Assembly (NCBI RefSeq): GCF_015356865.1
Contig: NZ_JAAFZA010000101.1
Coordinates: 1 to 35,173 of the forward strand
Direction of reading: 5' to 3'
DNA length: 35,173 nt
Origin: Catenulispora pinisilvae
GTDB lineage: Bacteria > Actinomycetota > Actinomycetes > Streptomycetales > Catenulisporaceae
Shown here: piece by piece, positions 8,470-17,250 of the stretch
Layout: each line of letters starts with the position of its first letter
Numbering within the stretch: the stretch's first letter is position 1
Made by a program: the position numbers and the translations under genes
Notes under the pieces: model-generated
Database searches by the model: none
What the model saw: only the letters and a program-made list of their open reading frames with translations
Told to the model about the DNA's origin: nothing

Positions 8470-8475
8470 ATAGTA
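8470..8475 (-). promoter_or_regulatory. Possible -10 box for the pilus operon
   Basis: TACTAT on the minus strand lies 15 bases upstream of the chosen GTG at 8454 and matches the actinobacterial -10 consensus TANNNT. No convincing -35 box is visible at the right distance. It supports the shorter lipoprotein start. Confidence 0.35.
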
Positions 8476-8682
8476 CTGCGAGCGGTCTAGTCCGCCTTCG
8501 TGGAGCCACAGGATAGGCATGCCGACTCGATCTTCACCAGCCCCCATAGGCGCTGACATCGGGTGCGTTACACAGTCGATAACTACAGCAGTTGACATAG
8601 GGTTACATTGGCCGCGCTGTTACTGTTTCGTGACTAGGGTCGGCGCGACTCGCGTCGCGTCTGACCTGCTGGAGAGGCACAG

Positions 8683-9345
8683 ATGACTCACCTGACTACC
8701 AGCGCCCCGGCTATCACCCTCGGCGCGTGCGTAGGCCTCGCTGCAGGTTTGTATGCGCGCCGCGTTGCCCGCTGTACTGCGCGCGAGCCGGGGCCGGACG
8801 GAGCGCGGCAGGCGATGCCCACTTGCGACTTGCTGGCAGCGATCCTTGGCGCCGGGTTCGGAGCGCTCGTCGGCGCCCGTTTCGGCTTGTCCGCTTGTTT
8901 GCCGGCCTATCTATACCTTGCTGCGCTCGCACCACCACTTGCTGTAGCCGACGCGACCACAAGGCGGTTGCCCAACCGGATCCTGCTGCCCGCCTACCCG
9001 ATTGGCGCCGCCTTGCTGGCGTTCGCAGCCTGGCGGGTCGGCGAGACCAGCGCACTGTGGCGGGCGGTGACCGCCGGCACGGTTTTGTACGTCGTGTTTC
9101 TCGCCGTCGCGCTGGCCGCACCCGGGGCGCTGGGTTTCGGCGACGTGAAGCTGTCAGGGCTTGTCGGCGGGTTTCTCGGCTTTCTGGGATGGTCAACGCT
9201 CCTGCGCGGCATGACGATCGCGTTCGTCTCCGCCGCCGTCTACGTCGTGACCCGTGCGGTGGCCTGGCATCGACTAAGTGGCCAGGCATTGCCCTTGGGC
9301 CCGGCGCTTCTGTTCGGAACGTTGCTCGCGGTGGTCCTAAGCTGA
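8683..9345 (+). CDS. A24 prepilin peptidase (TadV/CpaA-like)
   Basis: This 220-residue polytopic aspartyl protease should remove the leaders of the Flp pilin and the TadE-like proteins encoded at 1377-2014 and 845-1324. It has about six hydrophobic segments. The two catalytic aspartates of the family are visible: Asp90 in VADATTRRLPN and Asp154 in the GFGD motif (residues 151-154). It lacks the N-terminal cysteine-rich methyltransferase domain of type IV PilD, as usual for TadV. The ATG has GGAGAGG about six bases upstream. It is divergent from the pilus operon across a 228-base intergenic region. Confidence 0.88.
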   Translation: MTHLTTSAPAITLGACVGLAAGLYARRVARCTAREPGPDGARQAMPTCDLLAAILGAGFGALVGARFGLSACLPAYLYLAALAPPLAVADATTRRLPNRILLPAYPIGAALLAFAAWRVGETSALWRAVTAGTVLYVVFLAVALAAPGALGFGDVKLSGLVGGFLGFLGWSTLLRGMTIAFVSAAVYVVTRAVAWHRLSGQALPLGPALLFGTLLAVVLS

Positions 9346-9510
9346 GACTAGGATATACGGGTTCTCATTTCCTACATCTTCATCGTCATGGCAGGTCACG
9401 GCCACCGCGAGACCGGCCGATGTCATCATCACAACCCGGTCAGGATGCAGCGGAAGCCGCTATGCTGGGGTGTCGGGCAGAGCGTGACAAGCCGCACTAA
9501 GGACAAGAGC

Positions 9511-10332
9511 GTGAACAACCACCGGCCTGCGTGGGCACCCTCGGAAGTGGACATCGAGAAGCCGTCGGCTGCTCGCATGTACGACTATTTCTTGGGCGGA
9601 TCCCATAATTTCGAGTCCAATCGGGAGCTAGCTGAGAAGTACATTGAGGTCCTTCCGGACATGCCGGTGATCGCCCAGGCTCAGCGAACGGTGCTTCATC
9701 GCGCTGTGCGCTTCTTGGCCACGGCTGGGATCGACCAATTCCTTGACCTCGGCTCCGGGATCCCCACGGCCGGTGCCGTCCACGAGGTCGCCCGCGAAAT
9801 CAACCCTGAGGCGCGGGTGGCCTACGTGGATTCCGACCCGGTCGCATTCGCTCACACCACTGCGATGTTGGACGACCTCGACGGCGTCGGCACAGTGTAT
9901 TCCGACCTGCGCGATCCGGACAGTGTCCTGACCAACCCTGTGACCGCCGAGACGCTGGATCTGAGCCGACCGGTAGCGGTATTGATGATCGCCGTGCTGC
10001 ACTTCGTTCCCGATCAAGATGACCCGGCCGACGTCGTTACCGCCTACCGGGCGGCCACCGCCCCGGGCTCCTATTTGGCGATCACGCACGCAACCAGTGA
10101 CTACCGCCCGGAGTTGGCGCGACGGGCCGAGGCGGTCTACACCGGTGCCAGCCATCCGATTAGTTACCGCGGACGGGAGCAGATCCTGGCCATGCTCGCC
10201 GGCTATGAGTTGGTGGCCCCAGGCCTTACCGACATGATTCGCTGGCGGCCCGATCCTCAGGCCGACCCGGATCCGCTAGGCGGGGATGTCACGCGTTACT
10301 CGGGCTACGCCGCCGTCGGTCGGCGGTATTGA
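9511..10332 (+). CDS. SAM-dependent methyltransferase, PF04672 (DUF574) type
   Basis: This 273-residue protein matches a family abundant in actinomycetes (PF04672, S-adenosyl methyltransferase). It has a conserved N-terminus PSAARMYDYFLGGSHNF, a SAM-binding motif FLDLGSGIPTAG and an acidic loop YVDSDPVAF; HFVPDQDDP follows later. I choose GTG 9511, which has AAGGA eight bases upstream and the normal family length, over the open frame reaching back to 9388. Substrates of this family are mostly unknown. It stands alone after the prepilin peptidase, with a 165-base gap, and probably does not belong to the pilus set. Confidence 0.85.
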   Translation: MNNHRPAWAPSEVDIEKPSAARMYDYFLGGSHNFESNRELAEKYIEVLPDMPVIAQAQRTVLHRAVRFLATAGIDQFLDLGSGIPTAGAVHEVAREINPEARVAYVDSDPVAFAHTTAMLDDLDGVGTVYSDLRDPDSVLTNPVTAETLDLSRPVAVLMIAVLHFVPDQDDPADVVTAYRAATAPGSYLAITHATSDYRPELARRAEAVYTGASHPISYRGREQILAMLAGYELVAPGLTDMIRWRPDPQADPDPLGGDVTRYSGYAAVGRRY

Positions 10333-11275
10333 GTACCCGCCTGGCAGCGACCTGCCCACAGCCCTGTTAGCCATAACCGCGAGGGGCACATGGAACCTGG
10401 TCGCCTCCAGGAGCGGGCTATCCGAGCCACCCCCGGGGCTGGTCTCCGCGTTCGCGGAGATGATCTATGGCCTGACGTTCGGTAGAGAGTACGGCGAGCC
10501 GGAAGCATGACGTCGGGCCCGACCTCGCGCCGTCTCAATCTTGACCGAAGCGCACTGGCTTGGCGCGCCGGTTGTGGAGTCTGGCGTGACCAACCGCGGT
10601 AACGATCGCCCTGCGTACGCTGCTCGCGCCAGCAGTCAGCGGCCCGATTTGGCTCATTCACCATCGCGGCATCACGGCGGCTTGAGACCAGCTTGTCGGC
10701 GGCCATAGACCGGCCGCTATGTCGCGACGCCGAACCATCCGGACAGCAGACCGAACGCCTGACTGAATCCCCAGCTGTCGGCGCCCCGATGGGCAGCAGG
10801 CGACGGTGTGGCATGCCAGTCGGGCCAGTCAGAGCGAGGACGTGTTGGTCATGGCGGTCCAGCCCGTTCTCGCCGCGTCGTACGTCTTCATCGAAAAGCG
10901 GTCAGCGGCGGGCACGGCGGTGCCAGTCGGCGGCACGACGTGCTGTGGAGGACGCCGTGGTCTTTAACCACAGCTACCGTGCGGACGGTAGATGAGTGTG
11001 TTCGTCGCCCCGTCACTAGTTCCGAGATCAATGGGCAGTTGAGGCTTGCGGTATCCGCTCAGCTGATGTCGGCTTTCATCGACGGCGAACAACACGCGCT
11101 GGTTGCAAAGGACCGTCCGTGCCCTGGATGTTGCGGCATAGTGCGACGCCTGGTGCAGGCTGTGTTGCGATCCGAAGGATTATCGCCTGCGTCAACTCGC
11201 AGGGCTCTACGATATCGACCAGCACAGACACCACCTCTGCGGTTCCAGCGCGCGGAAGGCTGAAGGAGACGAGGC
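10333..11275. other. 943-base gap without a convincing gene
   Basis: Open frames occur on both strands (for example 10305-10814 minus and 10808-11263 plus), but none has a good ribosome binding site or a recognisable domain, and several are rich in Arg and Cys as expected of non-coding frames in high-GC DNA. I see no RNA gene or insertion sequence. It may be decayed sequence. Confidence 0.5.
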
Positions 11276-11707
11276 ATGCCGAACTTCATCGGCAACCGGC
11301 AAGTCAGCAACGAGGAGTACGAGGCACACCAGGCGCAGTACCGCGCTGAGCACGAGGAAATGCTTTATGGGTCTGGTGGGAGGCGCGAGCAGAACCCCAA
11401 AAACTTCGCCAGGATGATCCTAGAGGAGGTCCAGCCCTTCGGGCTGGAGGAGCTATCGATTCTGGAGCCGCACGTCGTGCAGCAAATCTGCGCCGCAGGC
11501 TTGAAGGCTGTGGCTTTCGCTGCCGACGAGAACGGTGAGGTCGTAAAAAAGCTAGTCGACCCTCGGCAGCTTCTGGCCGAAGCGTCGTCCCGGGAACTGG
11601 AGCGGGCGCAACGCGTTGCATGGGCCCACCCAAAGGCCTACCCGCCGTGGCCACTCACGTGGGACCAAATGGACCGTCTCGAAGAGCGGCCACATCACAG
11701 ACTCTGA
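11276..11707 (+). CDS. Hypothetical protein, 143 aa
   Basis: I do not recognise this protein. A strong Shine-Dalgarno sequence (GAAGGAG) ends seven bases before the ATG, which is the main reason to call it. The product is highly charged with no membrane segment. Its N-terminus (ISxx-like NFIGNRQVSNEEYEAHQAQY) looks helical and acidic-basic mixed, and the centre has EEVQPFGLEELSILEPHVVQ. The last 20 residues are rich in Trp, Pro and Arg. The codons keep a G/C-biased third position. It stands alone between two gene-poor stretches, so context does not help. Another frame stays open just past its stop (to 11798), so a decayed C-terminal extension is possible. Confidence 0.55.
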   Translation: MPNFIGNRQVSNEEYEAHQAQYRAEHEEMLYGSGGRREQNPKNFARMILEEVQPFGLEELSILEPHVVQQICAAGLKAVAFAADENGEVVKKLVDPRQLLAEASSRELERAQRVAWAHPKAYPPWPLTWDQMDRLEERPHHRL

Positions 11708-12514
11708 CGTCATCGCCCAGCACGTGCGCCCAGCCATCGTGCTGTCGACCTTGACCGAAGTCTCCCAGTTTCTCCCGGGCGAAGACGCGGACCGATAGCG
11801 GAACGTCGGCTGAACAAGTTAGTAGACGCTGACCATGAACCCGGCGCGCGGTAGCTGGGCAGCGTGGTGGCCAGGTGGCGTCATCGCTGGGTTTGCGGAA
11901 AGTCAGCTATGCGTCGAGCCACCCAGCCAGGGTTTTGACTGCCCGCCAGCACCGCCAGGCGTTCGCTCCGGTGCGCTCCTTCGGGAAGCCCGGTCCACAT
12001 CCGGCCAGGGTGTCGAACAGGTAGGCGCTGGTCAACAACTGCGGATCGTGTCAAGCACCGTAGTTTACGGCGCGGTTGCGCGTGGCGTGGTCGACGTACC
12101 GCCAGTGATGCAGGCGCCGACGCCAGTCCGCAACCGCTGCCAACTTGCCCAGTGCGTCATCGTAGGGCAGGTGGTGGGCCAGCAGCCCGTTGCGACCTGA
12201 ACCCGCAGGTGTGTGCTCGGTGCATCCGGCGCTGTTCCTCCGCAGACACCGGACAGGGCATACGGGTGTCGTGCCGAGGCGAGCCCGGACTCCTGCAAGG
12301 ACCGCGTGACCCGCTCGACCGTGATCCCGAGCTAACGTTCTTAGCAATCTGAACGGTGTTGAGTCGCTGCTCCAGATACAGCGCCTGGATCACCGCCGAA
12401 TCCGAGTCCGGCCGCCTGCGCCACGGCTGGGCCGCGCGAAGACCATTCTGATTCCCATCTACAGCCGCCACGGCCCCGTTCACGGTTGTGTGACGTCGAG
12501 CCCGGACGGCGATT
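11708..12514. other. 807-base gene-poor stretch with decayed frames
   Basis: I find no intact gene here. The right part contains minus-strand fragments that look like a broken DNA-binding protein, listed separately. The left part shows nothing I can identify. Confidence 0.5.
12051..12420 (-). pseudogene. Remnant of a helix-turn-helix protein (tentative)
   Basis: Three minus-strand frames carry pieces that read like one broken protein. The first is a helix with ALYLEQRLNTVQIAKNV (about 12340-12400), like the first helices of an HTH. The second, in another frame, is LQESGLASARHPYAL. The third, in yet another frame, is a C-terminal piece, AAVADWRRRLHHWRYVDHA, ending at a stop near 12051. No single frame is intact. 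At least two frameshifts would be needed to join them, which suggests decay. The assignment is by eye and weak. Confidence 0.3.
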
Positions 12515-13210
12515 CTAGCCTCCCTGCTGGCCAGGGTCGTTGCTGCCCTCGATCGTGATCTGGTCGAGACCGAGCAACGCCAAACCGTTGGGGCCGTCCA
12601 AGTCGACCGAGTAGCCGTTGATCTGCACCGGCTCGTCGGGAACGGCGTCGAAGCCATCGAAGCCTGCCCCGGTGATGGTGCCGGACAGCCCGGAGTAGAC
12701 GCCGTCGATGACCTTGATGCGGGTACCGCGGGTGAGGCCGCCGAGTTCGCGCTCCAGCGCGTGGTGAACGTAGCCCGAAGCCGTATTCCAGTAGACGGCG
12801 GTCGCCATTTCGGGCACGTTCGGCCTGACGGACCGGGACAAGCCGGTGCCCGCCCATCGCGGTTGATCGTCCAGGTTGTCCCAGTTGCGTTCCAGCCAGG
12901 CCCACGTCTGCGCGGCGGTGTCGCCCGGCAGCAACGGTGCGAGCTCGCCGCTGGCGTCGATCGCGCTGCGCACCAGGTTCCGCAGCTTGCTCGTCGAGAA
13001 GTGGTCCAGCACCGGCGCCCAGGTCGTGTCCCAGCCGTCTTGAGCGCCGGTGGCCAGCACGGCGTAGTCGACGACGGCGATAAGGCCGCGGATCGCGAGG
13101 AAGTCGAAGCTGTCCTCGCCGCCGTGGGCCGGATCGACGATGGTGCCGGCGCGCTCGAGGGCCTGTTGCCAAAGCTCCTGGTGCGTCTGGTCCTTGAGGG
13201 CTGTCGTCAT
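12515..13210 (-). CDS. Hypothetical protein with KOW-like segment, 231 aa
   Basis: I do not recognise the family. I choose ATG 13210, preceded by GGAAGGAATATGAG; the frame is open to 13534, but that part overlaps the upstream gene in another frame. An N-terminal helical domain of about 130 residues contains SFDFLAIRGLIAVVDYAVLA and a Trp-rich segment. The C-terminal part contains LTRGTRIKVIDGVYSGLSG, which resembles a KOW motif (basic residue, V.DG.Y.G..G) as in NusG-like and ribosomal proteins. Its start overlaps the stop of the upstream gene by four bases, so it is the last member of a three-gene minus-strand operon. Confidence 0.65.
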   Translation of the reverse strand: MTTALKDQTHQELWQQALERAGTIVDPAHGGEDSFDFLAIRGLIAVVDYAVLATGAQDGWDTTWAPVLDHFSTSKLRNLVRSAIDASGELAPLLPGDTAAQTWAWLERNWDNLDDQPRWAGTGLSRSVRPNVPEMATAVYWNTASGYVHHALERELGGLTRGTRIKVIDGVYSGLSGTITGAGFDGFDAVPDEPVQINGYSVDLDGPNGLALLGLDQITIEGSNDPGQQGG

Positions 13211-13881
13211 CTCATATTCCTTCCCGGGCGTTCCGCGGTCGTCCAGTCTCCGTGGTCGCCTGTGTGGAACTTGGTGTGCGCGCATTGGTCGTGTGTAGAC
13301 CGGCGGTTGAAGCGGAACCTTTCGCCCCAGCTGGCGGTTCGCCCGCCTGGTGCCGGTCTCGTGGCCGGGCACTGCGGCAGGTCTATGCTCGGGTGCAGCC
13401 AGGCCAGGGCTTCGGGCTCGTCCTGCTTCAAGGTCACCGATACGTAGGCGGGCATGGTGCGGGATGTCACGCCCAGACCGAGGTGCCATATCGTCAGGCC
13501 TGCCGCTGCCACCGCCTGCTGCAATGGCGGGCACAGTCGACCGACGCTGCTGATGACGAAACCGGGGTGGCCGTTCAGCCCGAGGTCACGCGTCGGCTCA
13601 ACGCCGCCGCGCCCGGTCCCGAACCGGCGGCCACGGGGATCTTCGATGGCGGCCAGCAGGTGTGTGCTGAACACCGTGATCTGTTCGGTGGTCGCCGGGA
13701 ACTGGGCGCGCGCGGCGCCTGGCATATTCGTGGTCAGCGTGCTTCCATCCGGCTTGACGAAGTCGAAGTCGGTCTGCGGCGAGGTCAGCAGGTTAGCCCA
13801 GAATCTCACAGTGAACTCCACAGCCTCGGGGCCTGGGCGCTGTGCGGACTCGTCGTTTCGGGTCTTCTTCTGTGTGCTCAT
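13207..13881 (-). CDS. Hypothetical protein with C-terminal Cys/His motif, 224 aa
   Basis: This is an unrecognised gene, the middle member of a three-gene operon. ATG 13881 (MSTQKKTRN) is the likely start, although its ribosome binding site is weak; the frame is open to 13932. The first half is a mixed alpha/beta-looking domain with no motif I know. The C-terminus has LPQCPATRPAPGG and then DQCAHTKFHTGDHGDW, a Cys/His cluster that could bind a metal. A related C..H.GDH cluster ends the upstream protein (13943-15034). Its stop overlaps the start of the KOW-like gene. No signal peptide or membrane helix is visible. Confidence 0.6.
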   Translation of the reverse strand: MSTQKKTRNDESAQRPGPEAVEFTVRFWANLLTSPQTDFDFVKPDGSTLTTNMPGAARAQFPATTEQITVFSTHLLAAIEDPRGRRFGTGRGGVEPTRDLGLNGHPGFVISSVGRLCPPLQQAVAAAGLTIWHLGLGVTSRTMPAYVSVTLKQDEPEALAWLHPSIDLPQCPATRPAPGGRTASWGERFRFNRRSTHDQCAHTKFHTGDHGDWTTAERPGRNMR

Positions 13882-13942
13882 CTGCTGTACGCCGATCCCG
13901 TCTCCATATCGGTATGTTCGGCCGCTGATCAAGCCTATCGGG

Positions 13943-15034
13943 CTAGTTGCCTGCCGGCGGTGTGTCGTGGCCGGAAAGGGGGACCTCGGCTTCGCGGGAC
14001 CAGCCCTCAGCGGCGCGGGGGCGCAAGACGTGGTCGCCTTCGTGGCACATGGGTTGGACGCAGTACAACGTGATGTCGTTGTCCTTGTCGTATTCGTTAC
14101 GCAGGCACGCTGGCGGCGGCAGCACCGGGTGCTTCCAGATGATCGTCTGCGTGGAGTCGGCGTCGTGGACCATGACGACCTGCGGGGCCAGCACCATCAG
14201 GGCGGCGAACGGCAGCACGGACGAGTTGAGTTCGGCCGCCTCCAAGGCGGCGTGCAGAACCGCGTCGGGCGCATAGGCTGGCCGGACTTCGATCTCGTAC
14301 GCTTCAGTCAGGTGCCTACCGGACTTGGTACTCAATGGCCTGAGACGCAGTCCGCCATGACCGGGCTGGATCCGCTCCTTGATGCCTCGGATGATCTGCT
14401 GCTTCAGCTCTTGCCGGAAGAGGGCGGCCTGTCCCTCGGTCGCGGCATAGCCCGGGGCTATCGGGCGGGCGTCCTCTGCGGCCGGATCCGGATGCCGGTC
14501 TATTTGATCGGCCCACCATGCAGCTGCCGCATCGATGGCGATGCTGCTGAAGCAGCCGACCACGCGGTGCGGAACCTGGTAGGCGCCCCGGTGGCGAAGC
14601 AGATCCTCCAGCCGCACCGGCGCACCGGGCTCGACGGGGCACGCCTGGGTGTGATCGGCCACCAGGTCCACAGCCAGCTCGGTCAGCATCTGCCACACCG
14701 GCTCCCACTCAGGTTGGCCGTACTCCGCGAGCTGGTCCCACTCCTGATCACCGACCCCGGCAGGCCGATGCTCGGGGTCGATCAGCCCTCGCGTCAGCTC
14801 CTCGAAGTCTAGGAGTGCCGCGATCCGATCCAGCGGCAGCCGCGGCACCGCTACCTTCTCGTGCTGCGAGATCGACAAGGCCGCCAGCGCGAGGAACGTG
14901 GCCACCGGCCCGGCCGGCAGGTTGCCGTCCACGCCATGCCCGATCGACGCTAGCAGCGTCTCGGAGTCGATGTTGTCCGGCAGTAACAGAGACACCTGCT
15001 GCACAGCCCCAGCCCACTCCGCGTCGCCGTTCAT
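13943..15034 (-). CDS. Hypothetical protein with C-terminal Cys/His motif, 363 aa
   Basis: This unrecognised soluble protein is the first gene of a three-gene minus-strand operon. The ATG at 15034 has GGAG eight bases upstream. The N-terminal half is helical (PAGPVATFLALAALSISQHE, then several Trp-containing helices). The C-terminal half carries SSVLPFAALMVLAPQVVMVH and ends with LYCVQPMCHEGDHVL, a Cys/His cluster similar to the one ending the next gene. The gap to that gene is 61 bases. The pair of similar C-terminal motifs suggests a shared partner, metal or substrate. It is divergent from the 15217 gene. Confidence 0.62.
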   Translation of the reverse strand: MNGDAEWAGAVQQVSLLLPDNIDSETLLASIGHGVDGNLPAGPVATFLALAALSISQHEKVAVPRLPLDRIAALLDFEELTRGLIDPEHRPAGVGDQEWDQLAEYGQPEWEPVWQMLTELAVDLVADHTQACPVEPGAPVRLEDLLRHRGAYQVPHRVVGCFSSIAIDAAAAWWADQIDRHPDPAAEDARPIAPGYAATEGQAALFRQELKQQIIRGIKERIQPGHGGLRLRPLSTKSGRHLTEAYEIEVRPAYAPDAVLHAALEAAELNSSVLPFAALMVLAPQVVMVHDADSTQTIIWKHPVLPPPACLRNEYDKDNDITLYCVQPMCHEGDHVLRPRAAEGWSREAEVPLSGHDTPPAGN

Positions 15035-15216
15035 GACAACAACTCCAGACCACTCTGCGGCGCGTAGGAAGCCGAACTACAGCAAGACCCTGATATGGCG
15101 ACGATCGTCATGTGGTGAACCCTACCCGTGACTGTGGTCACGAAAAAGCATGGATAGCACAACTGCTTCCTCAAGCCTCTTACCCCTGCGTGATGATCCG
15201 TCCTACCGTGGCTGGC

Positions 15217-16494
15217 ATGTCATTGCGAGCCTGGTCGACGAGCCTTGAGTATGCGCAGGCGTTCGCCGCCGACTACCGCCACCGCATGCCCGACCAGTGG
15301 ACCAAGCTGGAGACAGCTGGCGGCCCCCGCTACACCGACGACTTCTTCGGCATGACGGTCGTGACCTTGGCGTGCGCACTGGACCGGGCAATCATCCCAG
15401 ACCGCACCGGCCACGTCAGCGCCGATGCCGTGGCCTGCTCGTCCCTGCGCACCGTCCGCGACGACGTTCTTCGACGGCGAAGCTGGCTGGCGGTCAAGAC
15501 GTTGGTCGGAGGCGTAGCACGGCGCGACCGTACTCACGGGGGACGCTACCTGGGTCTGCTTCAGGCCGCTGCCGGCTTGGACAGCTGGGAGGACTACATC
15601 CCCGACAGCGCAAGCGTGGCACTCGGCACTGCCGTGATGATCGCCGCACACCGGATTGTCCATGACCTCACCATCGGCGCTGGACTGGCCGCGAACGACC
15701 CTGGCCTGTTGTCGAGCGCCGCAGCGGGTGTGAACGCGCCGATTCCCGATGTGTTGGGCGCCGAGACCAACTTCGACGACAACCCAACACTTCGCCCCTC
15801 GGCGACATACCGGCCGTTCGACACTTCGCACGCGGATTGCCTCAGCCCTTGGGAGGACAACGCGGTGAACCGCTACTCCCCAACGGTGGTGCGGCTGCTG
15901 GCCGAACATGGCATCGGCTGGGACGGCATCGTGGCGTGCCGAGGTCACCTGGCGGTCTGTGGCGTGGATCGGTCCGTGCCCCGCCTGGCTCTGGCCCAAG
16001 CGACGCACGACCGGTCCTGGCCGAGTCTGGATGCGGAGTTCGAACGCGGCTGGCTGGTGCTCACTCCGCGCCACGACAGCGACCTTCCAGAAGAGAAAGG
16101 CCGGCCCGAACGGCACAGGCACCGCATGGATGTATCAGTACGGGGAGTCGACGGCGAGCCGCTGGACGGTAGAGACATCTTCGATATGCTCATTCGCTCA
16201 GCCGAGCAGGTCCTCACCCCTGACGGCGGTGGGACGCCGGACTGGTTCATGATCCACTGCACGGATGAGCATGCGGACGCCACCATCGTCCAGCCCGATG
16301 GGCGCCAGCTGCTGGAGCAGATGAAGTCTTATCTTGAGCAGCGCACGCCCGACGGCACCGAAATCAGCTCGCAGTTCAGCTACGAGTACCGGCCAGGCCG
16401 GGCGCCGACCGGTCGATGGGCCCGGCCGGATCCGTCCGAATGGGTCCTGCCCCCGCATTCAGCACCGCAGGATTCTTCCGGCGGCGTGTCCTGA
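15217..16494 (+). CDS. Hypothetical protein, 425 aa
   Basis: I do not recognise the family. The frame is open from GTG 15112, but third-position G/C bias only begins near ATG 15217, so I choose that start. A TANNNT hexamer (TACCGT, 15204-15209) lies seven bases before it and no ribosome binding site is visible, so the message may be leaderless. The product is soluble, with helical segments TDDFFGMTVVTLACALDRAI and GTAVMIAAHRIVHDL. A C-terminal third contains DWFMIHCTDEHADATIVQP and an Arg/Pro-rich tail. It is divergent from the three-gene operon and shares a short regulatory region with it, so the four genes may be functionally linked. Confidence 0.6.
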   Translation: MSLRAWSTSLEYAQAFAADYRHRMPDQWTKLETAGGPRYTDDFFGMTVVTLACALDRAIIPDRTGHVSADAVACSSLRTVRDDVLRRRSWLAVKTLVGGVARRDRTHGGRYLGLLQAAAGLDSWEDYIPDSASVALGTAVMIAAHRIVHDLTIGAGLAANDPGLLSSAAAGVNAPIPDVLGAETNFDDNPTLRPSATYRPFDTSHADCLSPWEDNAVNRYSPTVVRLLAEHGIGWDGIVACRGHLAVCGVDRSVPRLALAQATHDRSWPSLDAEFERGWLVLTPRHDSDLPEEKGRPERHRHRMDVSVRGVDGEPLDGRDIFDMLIRSAEQVLTPDGGGTPDWFMIHCTDEHADATIVQPDGRQLLEQMKSYLEQRTPDGTEISSQFSYEYRPGRAPTGRWARPDPSEWVLPPHSAPQDSSGGVS

Positions 16495-17250
16495 TCAGTC
16501 CGGCGCCTACCGCAAAAACCACGGCGGTTGGGCTGCCCGTGGCCGTACCCAGCCGGGCTGGCCGTGTCCGTGTGGATCCGGTGGCCAGCGGCGCGCCGAT
16601 GACGCTCAATCGCGATAGATGGGCAGAGCTGGACAGAAGCGAGCATGCAGTAAGGAATCAGGTGTCTGTTCCCTGTACGGGACTGGCGATCCGCCTATCC
16701 CTCATAGTCCAGCAGACTGGCGGGCGCCCGAGAAACCGCTATCCGCAGCCCGGAGTCGTTCTGAACACCGCGGGTTCGGGCGCTCACATGATCCTCTCAC
16801 TCAGGGCCGATAGGGTGGGGCATAGTCGTCCAGCTCCAACCCTCGGAAGTCGACGGCGCCAGCTTGCAAAGCCAGGAACACCTGGCCTTCGCTGAGGCGC
16901 GATGCCAGCCCATGTCTGGCAGGCCAACTCTGGGACGTGAGTCCGATCCTCGCCGTAGTTGTGCGGGCACCTAGAACTGGTCGTCATTGTCAGCGTCGCC
17001 GCCGATTGGCGGGGCACGACGGCGGCGAGCACCTCGAAGCCTTACACCCGCACCCGGTGTTTCGACGGCCTGGAACCGGCGCCGCGGGCGACGCCACGGC
17101 TCGGGGCAAAAAGTTGTCTCAGGGCACGCAACAACTTCGTCCGTCACCCCCCACTAAGAGATAGAGGGCGACCTCGCCCCGGCACCCGCGACTGACCGTA
17201 TGGCAGACGCAGGCAGAGCAGATGGGCTACCCAAGTGAATCGCAGTTTCC
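16495..17250. other. 756-base gap without a gene; one inverted repeat
   Basis: Frames here are short and lack start signals. The only clear structure is the AAGTTGT/ACAACTT inverted repeat near 17111-17137. It separates the 9.5-16.5 kb accessory genes from the phosphorothioation island. Confidence 0.5.
17111..17137. repeat. Inverted repeat AAGTTGT-N13-ACAACTT
   Basis: Two perfect seven-base arms are separated by 13 bases, 114 bases upstream of the GIY-YIG gene. The centre-to-centre spacing is about two helical turns, which would suit a dimeric repressor. It could also form a weak hairpin. An operator role is inferred. Confidence 0.35.

Noticed and set aside
10305-10814. A 169-residue minus-strand open frame
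   Set aside because: It has Arg-rich low-complexity composition, no ribosome binding site and overlaps the end of the methyltransferase gene.
13454-14812. A 452-residue plus-strand open frame
   Set aside because: It lies opposite the minus-strand operon. The minus-strand genes have start-stop overlaps, ribosome binding sites and better codon bias.
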